From: Charina bottae
Lineage: Eukaryota; Chordata; Lepidosauria; Squamata; Charinaidae
Assembly (NCBI GenBank): GCA_023362775.1
Contig: JALMGJ010000004.1
Location: forward strand, 78,048,798 to 78,112,797
DNA length: 64,000 bases
Direction: 5' to 3'
Below the pieces are notes generated by a model that was not told the DNA's origin, made no database searches, and saw nothing but the letters and a program-made list of their open reading frames with translations. Below are positions 53,871 to 64,000 of this stretch, in pieces (positions within the stretch are counted from its first letter, which is position 1; every line of letters starts with the position of its first letter). The translations under genes and the position numbers were made by a program.

Positions 53871-55358
53871 TCAATTTGCAGAACAGATTTTATTAGCAAC
53901 ATATTACTTATCAATGTAGACTAGCTATGGATGATTATAATGAAATAGAACCACCATTTATTGAATGGTTTATATAGAATTTTCACATGTATGTAGCCAT
54001 GAATATATGCCTTGTATGTTTTTGTTTCTTTCTGGTTTTATTTTTTATAATTTTGTGTATTGTATATTGTAGTTTTTCTCTTATACTGTATTCAAATAAT
54101 ATTTACAAAAGACTTTTTTAAAAAATCAGATCCATACGATTTTAAAAAGCATAAATATATAATCTAAATGGCACGGTGTGAAATCATACTAATTGCCTGT
54201 AAAGTACAATTTAAAAAATATACCTTTTACTCAACTGAATTGAGTACTTGAGCATCAACAGCCAAAGCTGTAATACTTATTATCTCCATTACATGTTAAG
54301 TCAGCTAATTGTAAGAACAGTTCAACAGTGAAACCAATCATACAGAGAGGTAGTGGGTTTCCACTCATATTTACATTTTCATATTTACTACTCTTATAAA
54401 AAATACATTCTCAAGCAGTGTATTTTTAAATATTTGGTAGGCAAAACACTACCTATAGTAGATTTACTTCACTTTAAGATCGTCGGCAGACCTTAAAACG
54501 GAATGATAAAACACACAGTACTTCATTTCCTTCATAATGTAAAATTCATGATATATATGATGTTTCTTCAACTTTATACCACTGTTATGTCACCCATCCT
54601 GCATGCGTTTTCATACTACAACAGAGAAAACATTAATAATCAATAAATGAGTTTTAAAATTAAAGTATAAACAATTATCCTAAACATTCAAGCTGTAAAT
54701 TGTTGTGGCTGGATATTTTAAATCAGATTGATAAATGATCCAACTCTCCATCCAATTAATCTAGTTCAATTTCTTAAAAAGATTAATTATATTTGTATAG
54801 GATTTACTGCTTCTATATAGAATATTTAAATTCATGAGTAACTACAAATGCTCTTTTTTATCTTAGCATAGGTATATTATAGAATATTGTACATTTAATT
54901 TTATTTTAAGTCAAATTCATTGATCCAATTCATATTCTACCCAAACTTGCAGAATTGTATACAACTTTAACTTCTATGTCTGAAATAAGGCTGAAGGCCT
55001 GGTGGTTAACAGTGAGAGAACTGGCCAAAAAGAGTCTTCAAAATCAAGAAATTAATTAAACTTGCAATCCTTTCACCTATAGCATTCCTGTATAAGATGT
55101 AGTTAAAATAAAAACAAAAATGATTAGCATTTCTGGAACCCCACTTGTACTCTGTCTTCTCTAATCTTTCAGGAGTAACCTTTTCTCCTCTAAATATTGA
55201 ATCTTCCCCCAACTAGTTCAAGTTCCAAAGGCTGGAGCATGTGTAGCTTGCCGTGGTTTCCCAAGTAGAAAAAAATGCAACTGGATTTGCTTCAAGTAAG
55301 AAATGAACATACCGTCCACACAGGCAACAGTTGCTATATTCACAAACAGTGATATAGC
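53871..55358. other. AT-rich intergenic sequence, no gene seen
   Basis: About 53920-54120 may be more L1 3' UTR. The rest has nothing recognisable, and no BTG3-like exon. Confidence 0.5.
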
Positions 55359-55363
55359 TCCAT

Positions 55364-56361
55364 TGTCCTGTTCCTACTAAGACCGACACGGAAGTGTTAC
55401 CGAATTAACTTTATTTTACACAGTTACACATGCAGCCCAGTTTATACTGCCCCCTTCTTCCCCTGCAGGCCGGATAGCAACAAGTCCGGGTGACACTACA
55501 GGAGAGGACCGAAGGGTCAAAGCTGTAGCCGGCGGCGATCCAGAGGTGGCAGGTAAGGCAACAGCGGGCGTGGAGCTAGCCTGGCTGGTGGGGGTTTGGG
55601 TGGACTGGGCTCCAAGAAAGGCAGCCCAATGATAACTGGCGTCGGCTTGACTCAACTGTGGGATGGTTACGTTCCCGGTTGAAGGAGACCCGGAGGTGAC
55701 ACTGGGAGGCAGTGGCGTGGACGGAAGCGGCTCCGGTTCGGAGATCGGCGGGGAATCCGGGGCGCGGGCAGTCGCAGGATGGGCAGGCAATGCAGCGGCG
55801 CTTACCCCGATTGTGGCCTCTTCTGCAGGTGACAGGGTAAACTCCGAGCGGCGTCCGTGGTCTGGAGGTTCGCTGGGCGAAGGCGCGGTGGCAGAAGGTG
55901 ACTCAGCTCTCGGCGGCAGCAGGTAGGTGGATCTATTTCCTAGATCGAGTTCCTCAGTGGTGATTGGGTTGGTTACTGGGATCGAATCTGTGGAAAACTC
56001 TCAGCTAGGCCTGGCTCTGGTAGACCACGTGGCGGGAGGGTCGATCGTGGGTAAGCGTGCAGGTCGTGGGTAGGATCAGTTGTCTCTGGCAACCGAGGTT
56101 CGTTGCGCCGGCCTTTTAAATCGATTTTCACGCCATTGGGGAGCAGGGGCCAATCGAGCCTCGCGTTGCTCAGCCCGCCTTTCTGCTCTCCTCTGGCGTG
56201 CGCTGATTGGTGGAGGCGTCCTTCCTTCCGAGCCTCTGCCAATCAGTGTCTCCAGTTCTTCGGTCGTGTTCGCGCCAAGCCTGCTTCCGGAGACTGGCTC
56301 CTCTTCCGACTCGGAGTCCAGCATGTCGGCTGGCAGCCAGGTGAGCGGTGCGAACCTCACA
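55364..56361 (-). mobile_element. Solo LTR, 998 bp, GC-rich
   Basis: Perfect 5-bp duplication tccat (55359-55363 and 56362-56366). On the - strand it begins TGTGAGGTTC and ends GGAACAGGACA, so TG...CA. A TATA-like TTTAAAAGG sits near 56113-56121 and AATAAA at 55410-55415, about 45 bases from the end, giving a U3, a long R of about 0.7 kb, and a short U5. No internal region is present, so the element was reduced by LTR-LTR recombination. The - strand frames (55416-55790, proline/serine/threonine-rich; 56076-56381, arginine-rich) have no recognised domain. Whether the source was a gypsy element or an endogenous retrovirus cannot be told from the LTR alone. Confidence 0.88.
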
Positions 56362-56366
56362 TCCAT

Positions 56367-58465
56367 ATACATTATGGGCAAAGTCTTCCATTAGTGCTGA
56401 TGCAATAGTTTGCATCACACTGCTAAATGAGCTAATTGCTCACTCATACTTCTTTCAATCCAATCCAGTGATTTAGGATAAAAGAAGTAAATAATGTGTT
56501 ATATCAATATAAAATTGCTTAGATAAAATACAATTTATACTTTTTGCCCTGGACAAAACACTTTATCTGTGCACATTCTAACTCACATTTAAAAAATATT
56601 CAAACATAAAATTACAGAGACACTAAAGATTGAATTTTTAAGGAAAAAAGTGAAAGAAATTTCATGCTGAAGTACAAAAGTAATAAAATAGAAAGCATTC
56701 CTGTTTACTTGATATGGAAGATGGATGGGACTGAGCATAAAACATTTCCAAAAATCATTGCAAAGGTGTTAATATAAGTAGCCTGTTTCACCACAAAAAG
56801 CAGAGTATTTAAAATAAATGAGGCAGGATGTTCAAGTTAGCCTGATTTGGCTTTGTAACAAATTACTTCATATGACCCCAAAAAACATGGAACAGTTGTG
56901 TATTACATTTTTAGATTTGTGTGATTTAGAAAGCAAATTCTGCACAAAGATGGGTACTTCGTTTCCCCTTTTCCTACTTCCAAAGAGCTTTAAATCTGCT
57001 TTAGGAATCTACATCTTCCTAGAATAGCAGTGAATGAAAAAGCATTTCCAAGCATATTCAATAAATGTGGACTTTTTAAAAAGAAATGATCTAACATGTC
57101 AGCAGTTTCTTGATGTACTATTTTTAAATGTAAAAATGGGGCTACGATCTTCAATTGTTAATGACACTTTAGGGAAGGAATACAATTGATCAACTTTTAC
57201 ATAATGTATTTCTCTAGTTTATTCACACAATGTAATTTTAGGTTTGGGGGGAATATGATGATTTCAAGAAAACTAGTCATCAGGATAGCAATATAATATT
57301 TCTCTTAAATTATCATTGTGTTCTGCTTCTATTTGACCATAAGAATTACATGCCAAAGCTATTTCATAATCCAACATTTAGAAAACATGAATAGTAATTA
57401 TTTCCAAATCATCAACTTTTTCCAGAGTAATTAACTATACCTTACTGTTTTTTTCCATTGTTAAATTATCAATGAACTTCCACTGCTAATCAATTATTAA
57501 CTTAGCTGTTCAAAGTGAAAATATGGTAAGTTCCTTGCTATGTAATTTAGCAATAACGCTCTCAAAAATATTTAATAATCTCAATTTTGGAGCACTTTCT
57601 ACACTTTATTCATAACTCATCAAATATTTTCTTCCAGAAAGATAAAACTTTTCCATCAGATATGAAAAAAAGTTCCCCATTTCGTGCCTCCAACATTTTA
57701 TTTAATACTTATGAGTTATCTGTGCTATTCTCATTGGATGTAAATGCAAATGATGTACTATCTTCCCCTGCAATTCTTCTATAGAAGTTGATAAAAAGTC
57801 AACTTCTAAAACTTGTAATGACGACTCATAAATGCTCTGTACTATTTGTTCCAATTACTGTTCCAGGGATGTGGCAATGTTTTGATTCCATCTTTAAAGA
57901 AGCAACACTTTTTCTCGCAGGGTTATGCCAGCACCACAGAATTCCAGGAAAAGGTGCATTTGGTTTTAAAAGTTGCTAGGTATTTATGTTAAAAAATACA
58001 TGCTCACTTAATAATCACACTGACATCTACTTATTAAAAACCACAAAATAAAATGTATATTTAAAAGATGTACTGTATTAATATTGACTATATATAAAGC
58101 TAATAGACATGCAACACAGTGTAATTTAACTTCTTTCTATATTAAGATTTGTCATGTAATACTAACATAAGACCCTGACGTTCAACAAGGAATCTTAAGT
58201 TCAGGATCCCATTAACATAAACCAATAATTTATTAACATAAACCAATTAATCTATTCATTCAAAAACTACTTTCAAAAAGGCAAAATAAATTTTAACATA
58301 ATTTATTATTATGACATCTTCATAATTAAAGACATCTTCACACTTCTTTCCTCCTCTGAATAACTGATTGGCAACAGCTGCACCTCTCTGTGAATGATAC
58401 CATTACTACAAACATAGCCACTGGAAGGGCTCATAAGGGCAGTGATGTAATAATCAACTGATCTC
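56367..58465. other. AT-rich intergenic sequence, no gene seen
   Basis: About 2.1 kb. Small + strand frames at 56818-57027, 57587-57784 and 57788-57979 have no recognisable family. This is where a tail-to-tail neighbour of CXADR would be expected. Confidence 0.5.
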
Positions 58466-58474
58466 TCTATCATT

Positions 58475-58659
58475 GTTGTTGTTTAGTCATGTCCGACTCT
58501 TCGTGACCTCATGGACCATAGCACGCCAGGCCTTCCTGTCCTCCACTGTCTCCTGGAGTTTACTCAAATTCATGTTCATTACATCGGTGATGCTATCTAA
58601 CCATCTCATCCTCTGCCGTCCCCTTCTCCTTTTGCCTTCAGTCTTTCCCAGCATCAGGG
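58475..58659 (-). mobile_element. BovB LINE 3' end, strongly 5'-truncated
   Basis: 185 bp with duplication tctatcatt (58466-58474 and 58660-58668). Nearly identical to 5028-5220, including 'tcgtgacctcatggaccata'. Short 3' copies of this kind are typical of BovB. Confidence 0.93.
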
Positions 58660-58699
58660 TCTATCATTAACTTGTGGGAAATAAGGGTTGATTAGCCTT

Positions 58700-61331
58700 A
58701 GTATACATGATCCCAGGTTATACGACTTTTTCTCGGTACAAAACAGACCCTTTTTTCTTGGGCCCTGGTACATCACGACAATTGGAACACAATCCCAAGG
58801 AAAGCTAACTATTTACAAAAAAACTATTGAGATTTTATTAAACATAGTATCATTTTTACTCATTCAATACATTCTAGAAGTTCAATGCTCAGAATAGTCT
58901 AACCCAAATCAGTTCTTACTATATATACATGTGTTATGTTAATTCCTATTTATATTGCATCCATGAACATTCAAAAGCAGCCAGACTATCTACATTTAAA
59001 TATGTAAAAGCCGCATTTTGCTATCAAACCACTCTATCTTTTTAGCATTCATTTATTATTTTCATGAGAATGACAAAATTAAATGTGCCAGAACTCTTCC
59101 AACTGCTGAATTAGTATTTTGCATTTTGTCTTGATTTCTACCACTAGTAAGTAAGTAAGTACCACACTGAAGCAATGCTACTAGGACAACAAAATTAGAT
59201 TGTTTAGTGAGAGCCTAACTACTTTTTAAGCAGTGTGGTCAAATTCTTGATGTAGTACTTCAGAATAAAGTATACCACACAGTATGTTTATTATGCATTT
59301 CCAAATCCTTTGAAAGATTTCCTTTGGAAAGCATGGGAATGTGCAAAGAACCCGTTCTTGTATTATTACAATAATCACATCTTTTTCAAAGCATAAATAT
59401 GCAAATATAATTTTAAAAAAGCAAGAACTCTCTCATGAGTTTGACTAGACTTAAATATACTGAGTAGGTTTGCTGATTTCAGCAAACCAGCTTTAAATAT
59501 TATATTTAGATTTAATGTAATATAAATATAAAAGGGATGTTGCCTTCTTATAGCACATTTGATTTTTATTATCTTATTATTCTGTTTTCAAAAACAAGAT
59601 GACACAGGTTATCATCCCAATCATTTGCTTGTCTGGTGCATTGGGAGAAGAAGTTGTACACGTAATAGGATCAAACGCCATGAAAGAATTATAGAAACAG
59701 TAAAGGCAGTCATTCTGAAATACAAAATTATGTAGTCACTTAACCAACATTTGGCAGAAAATATTAAGCAAGAATAAAGGAAGTCAGTGTTGTGTCAAAA
59801 ACTGATTTTCTTAATGGTGCAGAAAGATGAAGATACAAAGCACCAGACATTTTGAAGTAGAAATCTGACATACAATCAGGTGTAAAGTTTATTAAACTCA
59901 CATAACGTTTAAGGCACACATAAAAAATAATTTCATATCTAACAGTATCAAATAACCTAAAAGACCTCAATATGTGAAGACTAATACTCCAGTACTGTAT
60001 CTAAACTTAGCAATAAGGGTGTATGTACTTCAAAAATTGTTTTATTACCTAACTTAACATATTATCAGATCAGGTCAATTTAAGAAATATCAAAATTATT
60101 TATACTATGTTGCATTACTACATGTAGAAATAAAAATCCTTCAAATTAAAATTAGGTAACACAGAAACACTTTACTACAGTTAGAGCAACATACATACAT
60201 ACATACATTAATATGGGTTACTGCAAGAGAAATTCAAATATTTACACTTGATATCTTAAATTTTTGAAATTATTCATGTGTATGAGAAGCATACTTAACA
60301 ATTTATTGGGAACTATTTCCTAATAACAATTTATAACTTGTCATAAATAAATATAAACTATCAGCTTACAGTATGCTGCTATTCACTTTATGGTATTCCA
60401 AATTTTTCTTTATTTGTAATAAAAGCAGTGGAGGAACAGAAATAGGATGAATTAATAATAATAATAAAAGTACTGAAAGATGACACTGAGGATATTAATA
60501 TAGCAAGAAAGCCCTTACTACATTCACCAGCTCTTGGTTTATAGAAAATTTTATCACAAGAATATATTTGTGCTAGTACATTTTATAAATTAAAACCTAA
60601 ATATTCTGGTCCCTGTACAAAATCTAATTGCGCAAATCTTTATAAAAAACAGGGAATCTGATTGTTAACAATTTCAAAATGGCAAATACAGCTTGCAAAA
60701 TGCCAAATATTAATTAAGGAATGAATTCAGGTTTCATTTCTCTGTCAGATATGTAGTTAATATACTGAGCAAACACATTCAATATTACATACCTAGAAAG
60801 GAAAAGTTTATGCTCATAGAACAAGAAATACACTATAAGACTGGACAGAAAGAGAGAGAGAGATGAGAGAACATAAATTGGTAAATGCGGTAAAACTGTG
60901 CCTTACTATAACTGATAATGCATTTTAAACATTCAAAGCTCTTGAGAATAGTACTCCAGTATCTATATTACAAGAATTCAAGTCCCTATTTTCAGATTTC
61001 TGAACAAAAAACTCTTATCACTGTAACAGTTGTCATATATAGTCAGGTATCTCTAACAATGTAAAGATAAAATACTTCATGTTATACAGTCCACTATGGC
61101 TAATATATCAAGAATTCATATTGCAATATTTATTTAGGAACCCCTAAAAATTGTGGATAGCAATGTTTCCTTCGCTGTCAGCTTTCTATAATGTAAGTGG
61201 TCAAACTCAATAAAAATCTTGTGAGCTAAGCGTATATCTTGATGCTCAAGAGTGTATTTAAAAGTGTAGAACTGTAATAAACTAATCATCAAGGTGGTAA
61301 TGAAGTGGTGAAACTTCAAATTAATGTCATG
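58700..61331 (-). other. CXADR: Probable CXADR 3' untranslated region
   Basis: AT-rich, essentially free of transposons, directly downstream of the CXADR stop. Long 3' UTRs are usual for CXADR. Several AATAAA signals occur on - but the end was not determined; an (ATAC)n run lies near 60189-60208. Confidence 0.4.
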
Positions 61332-61599
61332 TTATACTATGGAACCATCTTTGCTTTGTGCTGGTATCATCACAGGAATAGCTCCCATTCTACTTAGATT
61401 AGGTGCAGCTACCTTTGGTGGATCAAAGTACTGGTTCTGAGGAGGTGTACGTTCAAATTCTTCACTTGGCACTTTATTGTACTGAGTTTTGGTAAAACCA
61501 TCCATGTTAGACGGAGACATTGAGCCCAAAGAAGATCGATTACTCCCTATATAACTGCGGGCTGTTGAGGCACGACTCTTTGGAGGAGGGACATCCTCT
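61332..61599 (-). CDS. CXADR: CXADR, last coding exon (cytoplasmic tail)
   Basis: CXADR is a tight-junction adhesion protein with two Ig domains, one membrane segment and a long tail; it also serves as receptor for coxsackie B viruses and some adenoviruses. This exon encodes the end of the tail: '[20 protein letters not shown]', '[20 protein letters not shown]', '[11 protein letters not shown]', then '[20 protein letters not shown]' and SKDGSIV with TAA at 61332-61334. The final GSIV is the PDZ-binding end of the long isoform, which docks scaffold proteins such as ZO-1 and MAGI-1. The acceptor 'tcatttttcag' ends at 61600 (read on -). One local difference from mammals: '[10 protein letters not shown]' replaces 'PQSPTLPPA'. 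Upstream exons lie beyond the window. Confidence 0.95.
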
Positions 61600-64000
61600 C
61601 TGAAAAATGAAGCATATTCAAGAGTTTACTTAAGGGTCTTTAGAAACACTAAGAACACATCAATACTATTCATTTAATGAAGTTAGTATCATTTCTTTCA
61701 AACAAGCATCTCCCAAAATACAATACTTAAAATTTTTCACACTTAAAAATCTCTTGGATTTATTCTAAATTTTAGACCATGGTAACATCCAGCCACGACC
61801 AGCATTATCATATATAGTAAAAGCAAATGGATCTAGCAGAAGAAGACAAAAGTAAGTGTCTTCCCTGCAACCCTGAACTGGGAAAGGGGAAATGCACAAT
61901 CTTTAGAGTAGCTAAAAGAAAGAACAAGGGTTAACAAAGTTGTCAACAGCAGTAAGCTAGCATTCTTTTTCTTCACCTGTCAGGATTTATTAAACATTAT
62001 TACTTGAGACCACACAAGACAACCAAATGATAATCTTTGAGGCTAATACTTACAACGGCACAACAAACTTCAGGCATTTTTGTATGTTTCAATGAATGCC
62101 TAAGAAGCTAACATAATTTAAAATGGCATCTTTCTACAAATTTCTGTGACGTATTTACAGATTAAAAGTACGAAGAGTGAATATGGCTCAAAATGCCCTG
62201 TTTCAAAATGAAACAGCAATTTTAAGGTCAAAGTGAGGTATTTTGATTTTAGCAAAAATGTTCCCACAGTATTCCAATCATTCTGGAAATGTACTGAACT
62301 CAAGATCATCTTGTGAAACAGCTGTTTCAACCTTGGAATTATTAATTTATTATATTCATTTATATAGCTGCCTAACTTGCAAATTGCAACTCTGGTATTA
62401 TGTTTACACATAGGATTAAAACCAATGACAAAACATAAAATTAATTATAACAACAGGAACATAACAACAGCACAAAAGCATCCAAGGACACTCTAATACA
62501 ATTCATACAACCATAGTCACAATGATGGACACAGCAATCTTTTCAAGTTGGACAGCACTGCACAATTTTGGATAATGCATAGGGCATAAAAATTATTTTG
62601 TCTATGCATTTATTTCCCATTTAAAATATCAACATTTGACAACAGTATAACAGTTTGACAATTAAACAGTATAACAGTTTAATTATTTTGTCTATGCATT
62701 TATTTCCCATTTAAAGTATCAACATTTGACAACAGTTCCCATTTAAAATATCAACATTTGACAACAGTATAAATGATTAAACTAATTTTTTAAAAAAGAA
62801 GTGATATAAAGCATGTATGAAATATACAAGGTGAAATGAACAGTAAGAATCAATAAATGCAATAGAGGATAAAACTAACAGTAAAAAAAGTTTCACAGCA
62901 GACTATAAATTAACCTATGAAAATATTTTGGTGCCAAAAATGAAATAAATATAATAATTTTAAAAAGTAAGTAATTTATTAAAATAATAAAATGCCCAGA
63001 ATTTCAAGAAATTTCATCGGAGACCAAAGATCTTATAAGATTTGGTTATCTGAGTGCTAGCTAAATGCTTAAATGCTGTCACCCACAGGCCCTGGGTTGA
63101 TAACCTCTTTAATAATTTTTGCATGTTTCTTTTAAACAATTCAGAACAAATGATATTCATTTCCCAATTGGGGCACACCAGCAGGAATGCAGGGGACCTT
63201 CAGCTTTAGGATCCCAAAAGGCCGAAAGGAGTTATCATAGCTCCCCAAGATGCTGCCTAGGCAGCAATGAGAAAGAGAGTATTATTACTCCAGCTCACCA
63301 CTTACTAACTCTGATCCGATTATGTTGAATGTAGTATATAGAAACAAATTATGACTGTCATTCTCTATCTATACCTGAATCGCTGTGCTTGTATTCTATT
63401 TTTCTCCTTCACTGAATTGCAGATAAACCAATTCACTCAGATCAGCAGCATTTTTCCTCACTTCCTGGTTGGCCTTTTCCTGTATACTTTTCACATTCTC
63501 ACCTGTCCTAGCCCCCCTTTCTCTCATTTGTTTCATTCCAATTTTAGGGACTCTCATAAAATGAGAGAATGGTGGGAATGACGACGGACAGGTCTTATAT
63601 ATGGAAGGGGGAGGGAATGGATGCATCTGCAAACTAACCTATATATTCAGAAGTAAATCTTATTGAACCTTCCTTTCACTAGCTCTCACAATTTCTATTT
63701 TTGATATTGTTTTATTTGCTGTAATGTAATGTTATGTTTATTTTATCATTTCCCTACTCACTCTTCTTCTGCATCATTGCATTCAGACAAATAACTTTAA
63801 GGGAGTCAGAAAGGTAACACTGTATTTCCCTCTGGATGCAACTGAAGAGGACTTTAAGTTAATCAATATGTGGGCAGAGAGATGATCTGGTGCCTCCTGA
63901 AGGCTTCTTGCCTTGGCTACCCTAAAGCCAGTAGCACCACTGTCTATGACTATTTGCTCCAACCTTTTTAGATGATTACGTTTTTTAGATTCTTTTTTAG
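61600..64000 (-). other. CXADR intron (to window end)
   Basis: No further CXADR exon was found on the - strand: the membrane segment and its basic stop-transfer region are not encoded here. Repeats are few. Confidence 0.55.
62593..62772. repeat. Local tandem duplication in the CXADR intron
   Basis: 'attttgtctatgcatttatt' plus 'tcccatttaaa' and 'tatcaacatttgacaacagt' occurs at about 62596-62648, again at about 62684-62738, and its second half a third time at 62739-62772. Between the first two is a smaller repeat of 'acagtataacagttt'. Almost no divergence, so recent. Confidence 0.85.

Noticed and set aside
55416..56408. A GC-rich gene or CpG-island promoter between C21orf91 and CXADR
   Set aside because: Exact 5-bp duplication and TG...CA ends show that it is a solo LTR; the frames have no recognised domain. 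Use as a promoter remains possible and is listed as a finding.

Overview
This is vertebrate nuclear DNA and almost certainly from a squamate reptile. Two genes are recognisable by their protein sequence. C21orf91/EURL is complete on the + strand (coding exons between 33508 and 42723). The last coding exon of CXADR lies on the - strand (61332-61599). Both belong to the block that in human lies on 21q21.1. The repeats support a squamate source: BovB/RTE LINEs with their typical 3' end, tRNA-derived Sauria-type SINEs, an R4-type LINE, L2, CR1 and L1 remnants, hAT-type MITEs, a Tc1 element and LTR elements. I cannot resolve lizard from snake.

Layout. 1-31 kb is intergenic and repeat-dense. It holds an internally deleted gag-bearing LTR retrotransposon (3455-4937) with a MITE in one LTR, a 5'-truncated BovB (5023-6351), a stack of LINEs inserted one into another (about 6940-12060), an internally deleted L1 (12988-14833), an L2 remnant, several hAT-type MITEs with clean 8-bp target-site duplications, an L1-mobilised insert (23115-24347) and an intronless, frameshifted CRYAB copy (24872-25382). 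31.1-43.7 kb is C21orf91: a GC-rich noncoding first exon, four coding exons with sound splice sites and a poly(A) signal at 43649. 43.7-58.7 kb is intergenic. It holds a Tc1 element with 202-bp inverted repeats (46769-48386), a truncated L1 (52801-53849) and a 998-bp solo LTR (55364-56361). 58.7-64 kb is the CXADR 3' end, read on the - strand: probable 3' UTR, the last coding exon, and intron.

The two genes are convergent but unrelated in function: C21orf91 encodes a small zinc-binding, coiled-coil protein and CXADR a junctional adhesion protein. BTG3, which sits between them in human and chicken, was not found in the gap. I found no tRNA or rRNA gene, CRISPR array, operon or bacterial-type system. 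The most unusual structures are the four-level LINE nest, which includes a 131-bp self-derived insert with its own target duplication; a MITE family with constant ends and variable CpG-rich cores; and the GC-rich solo LTR between the two genes. Boundaries given as exact are supported by target-site duplications or splice sites; the others are approximate.
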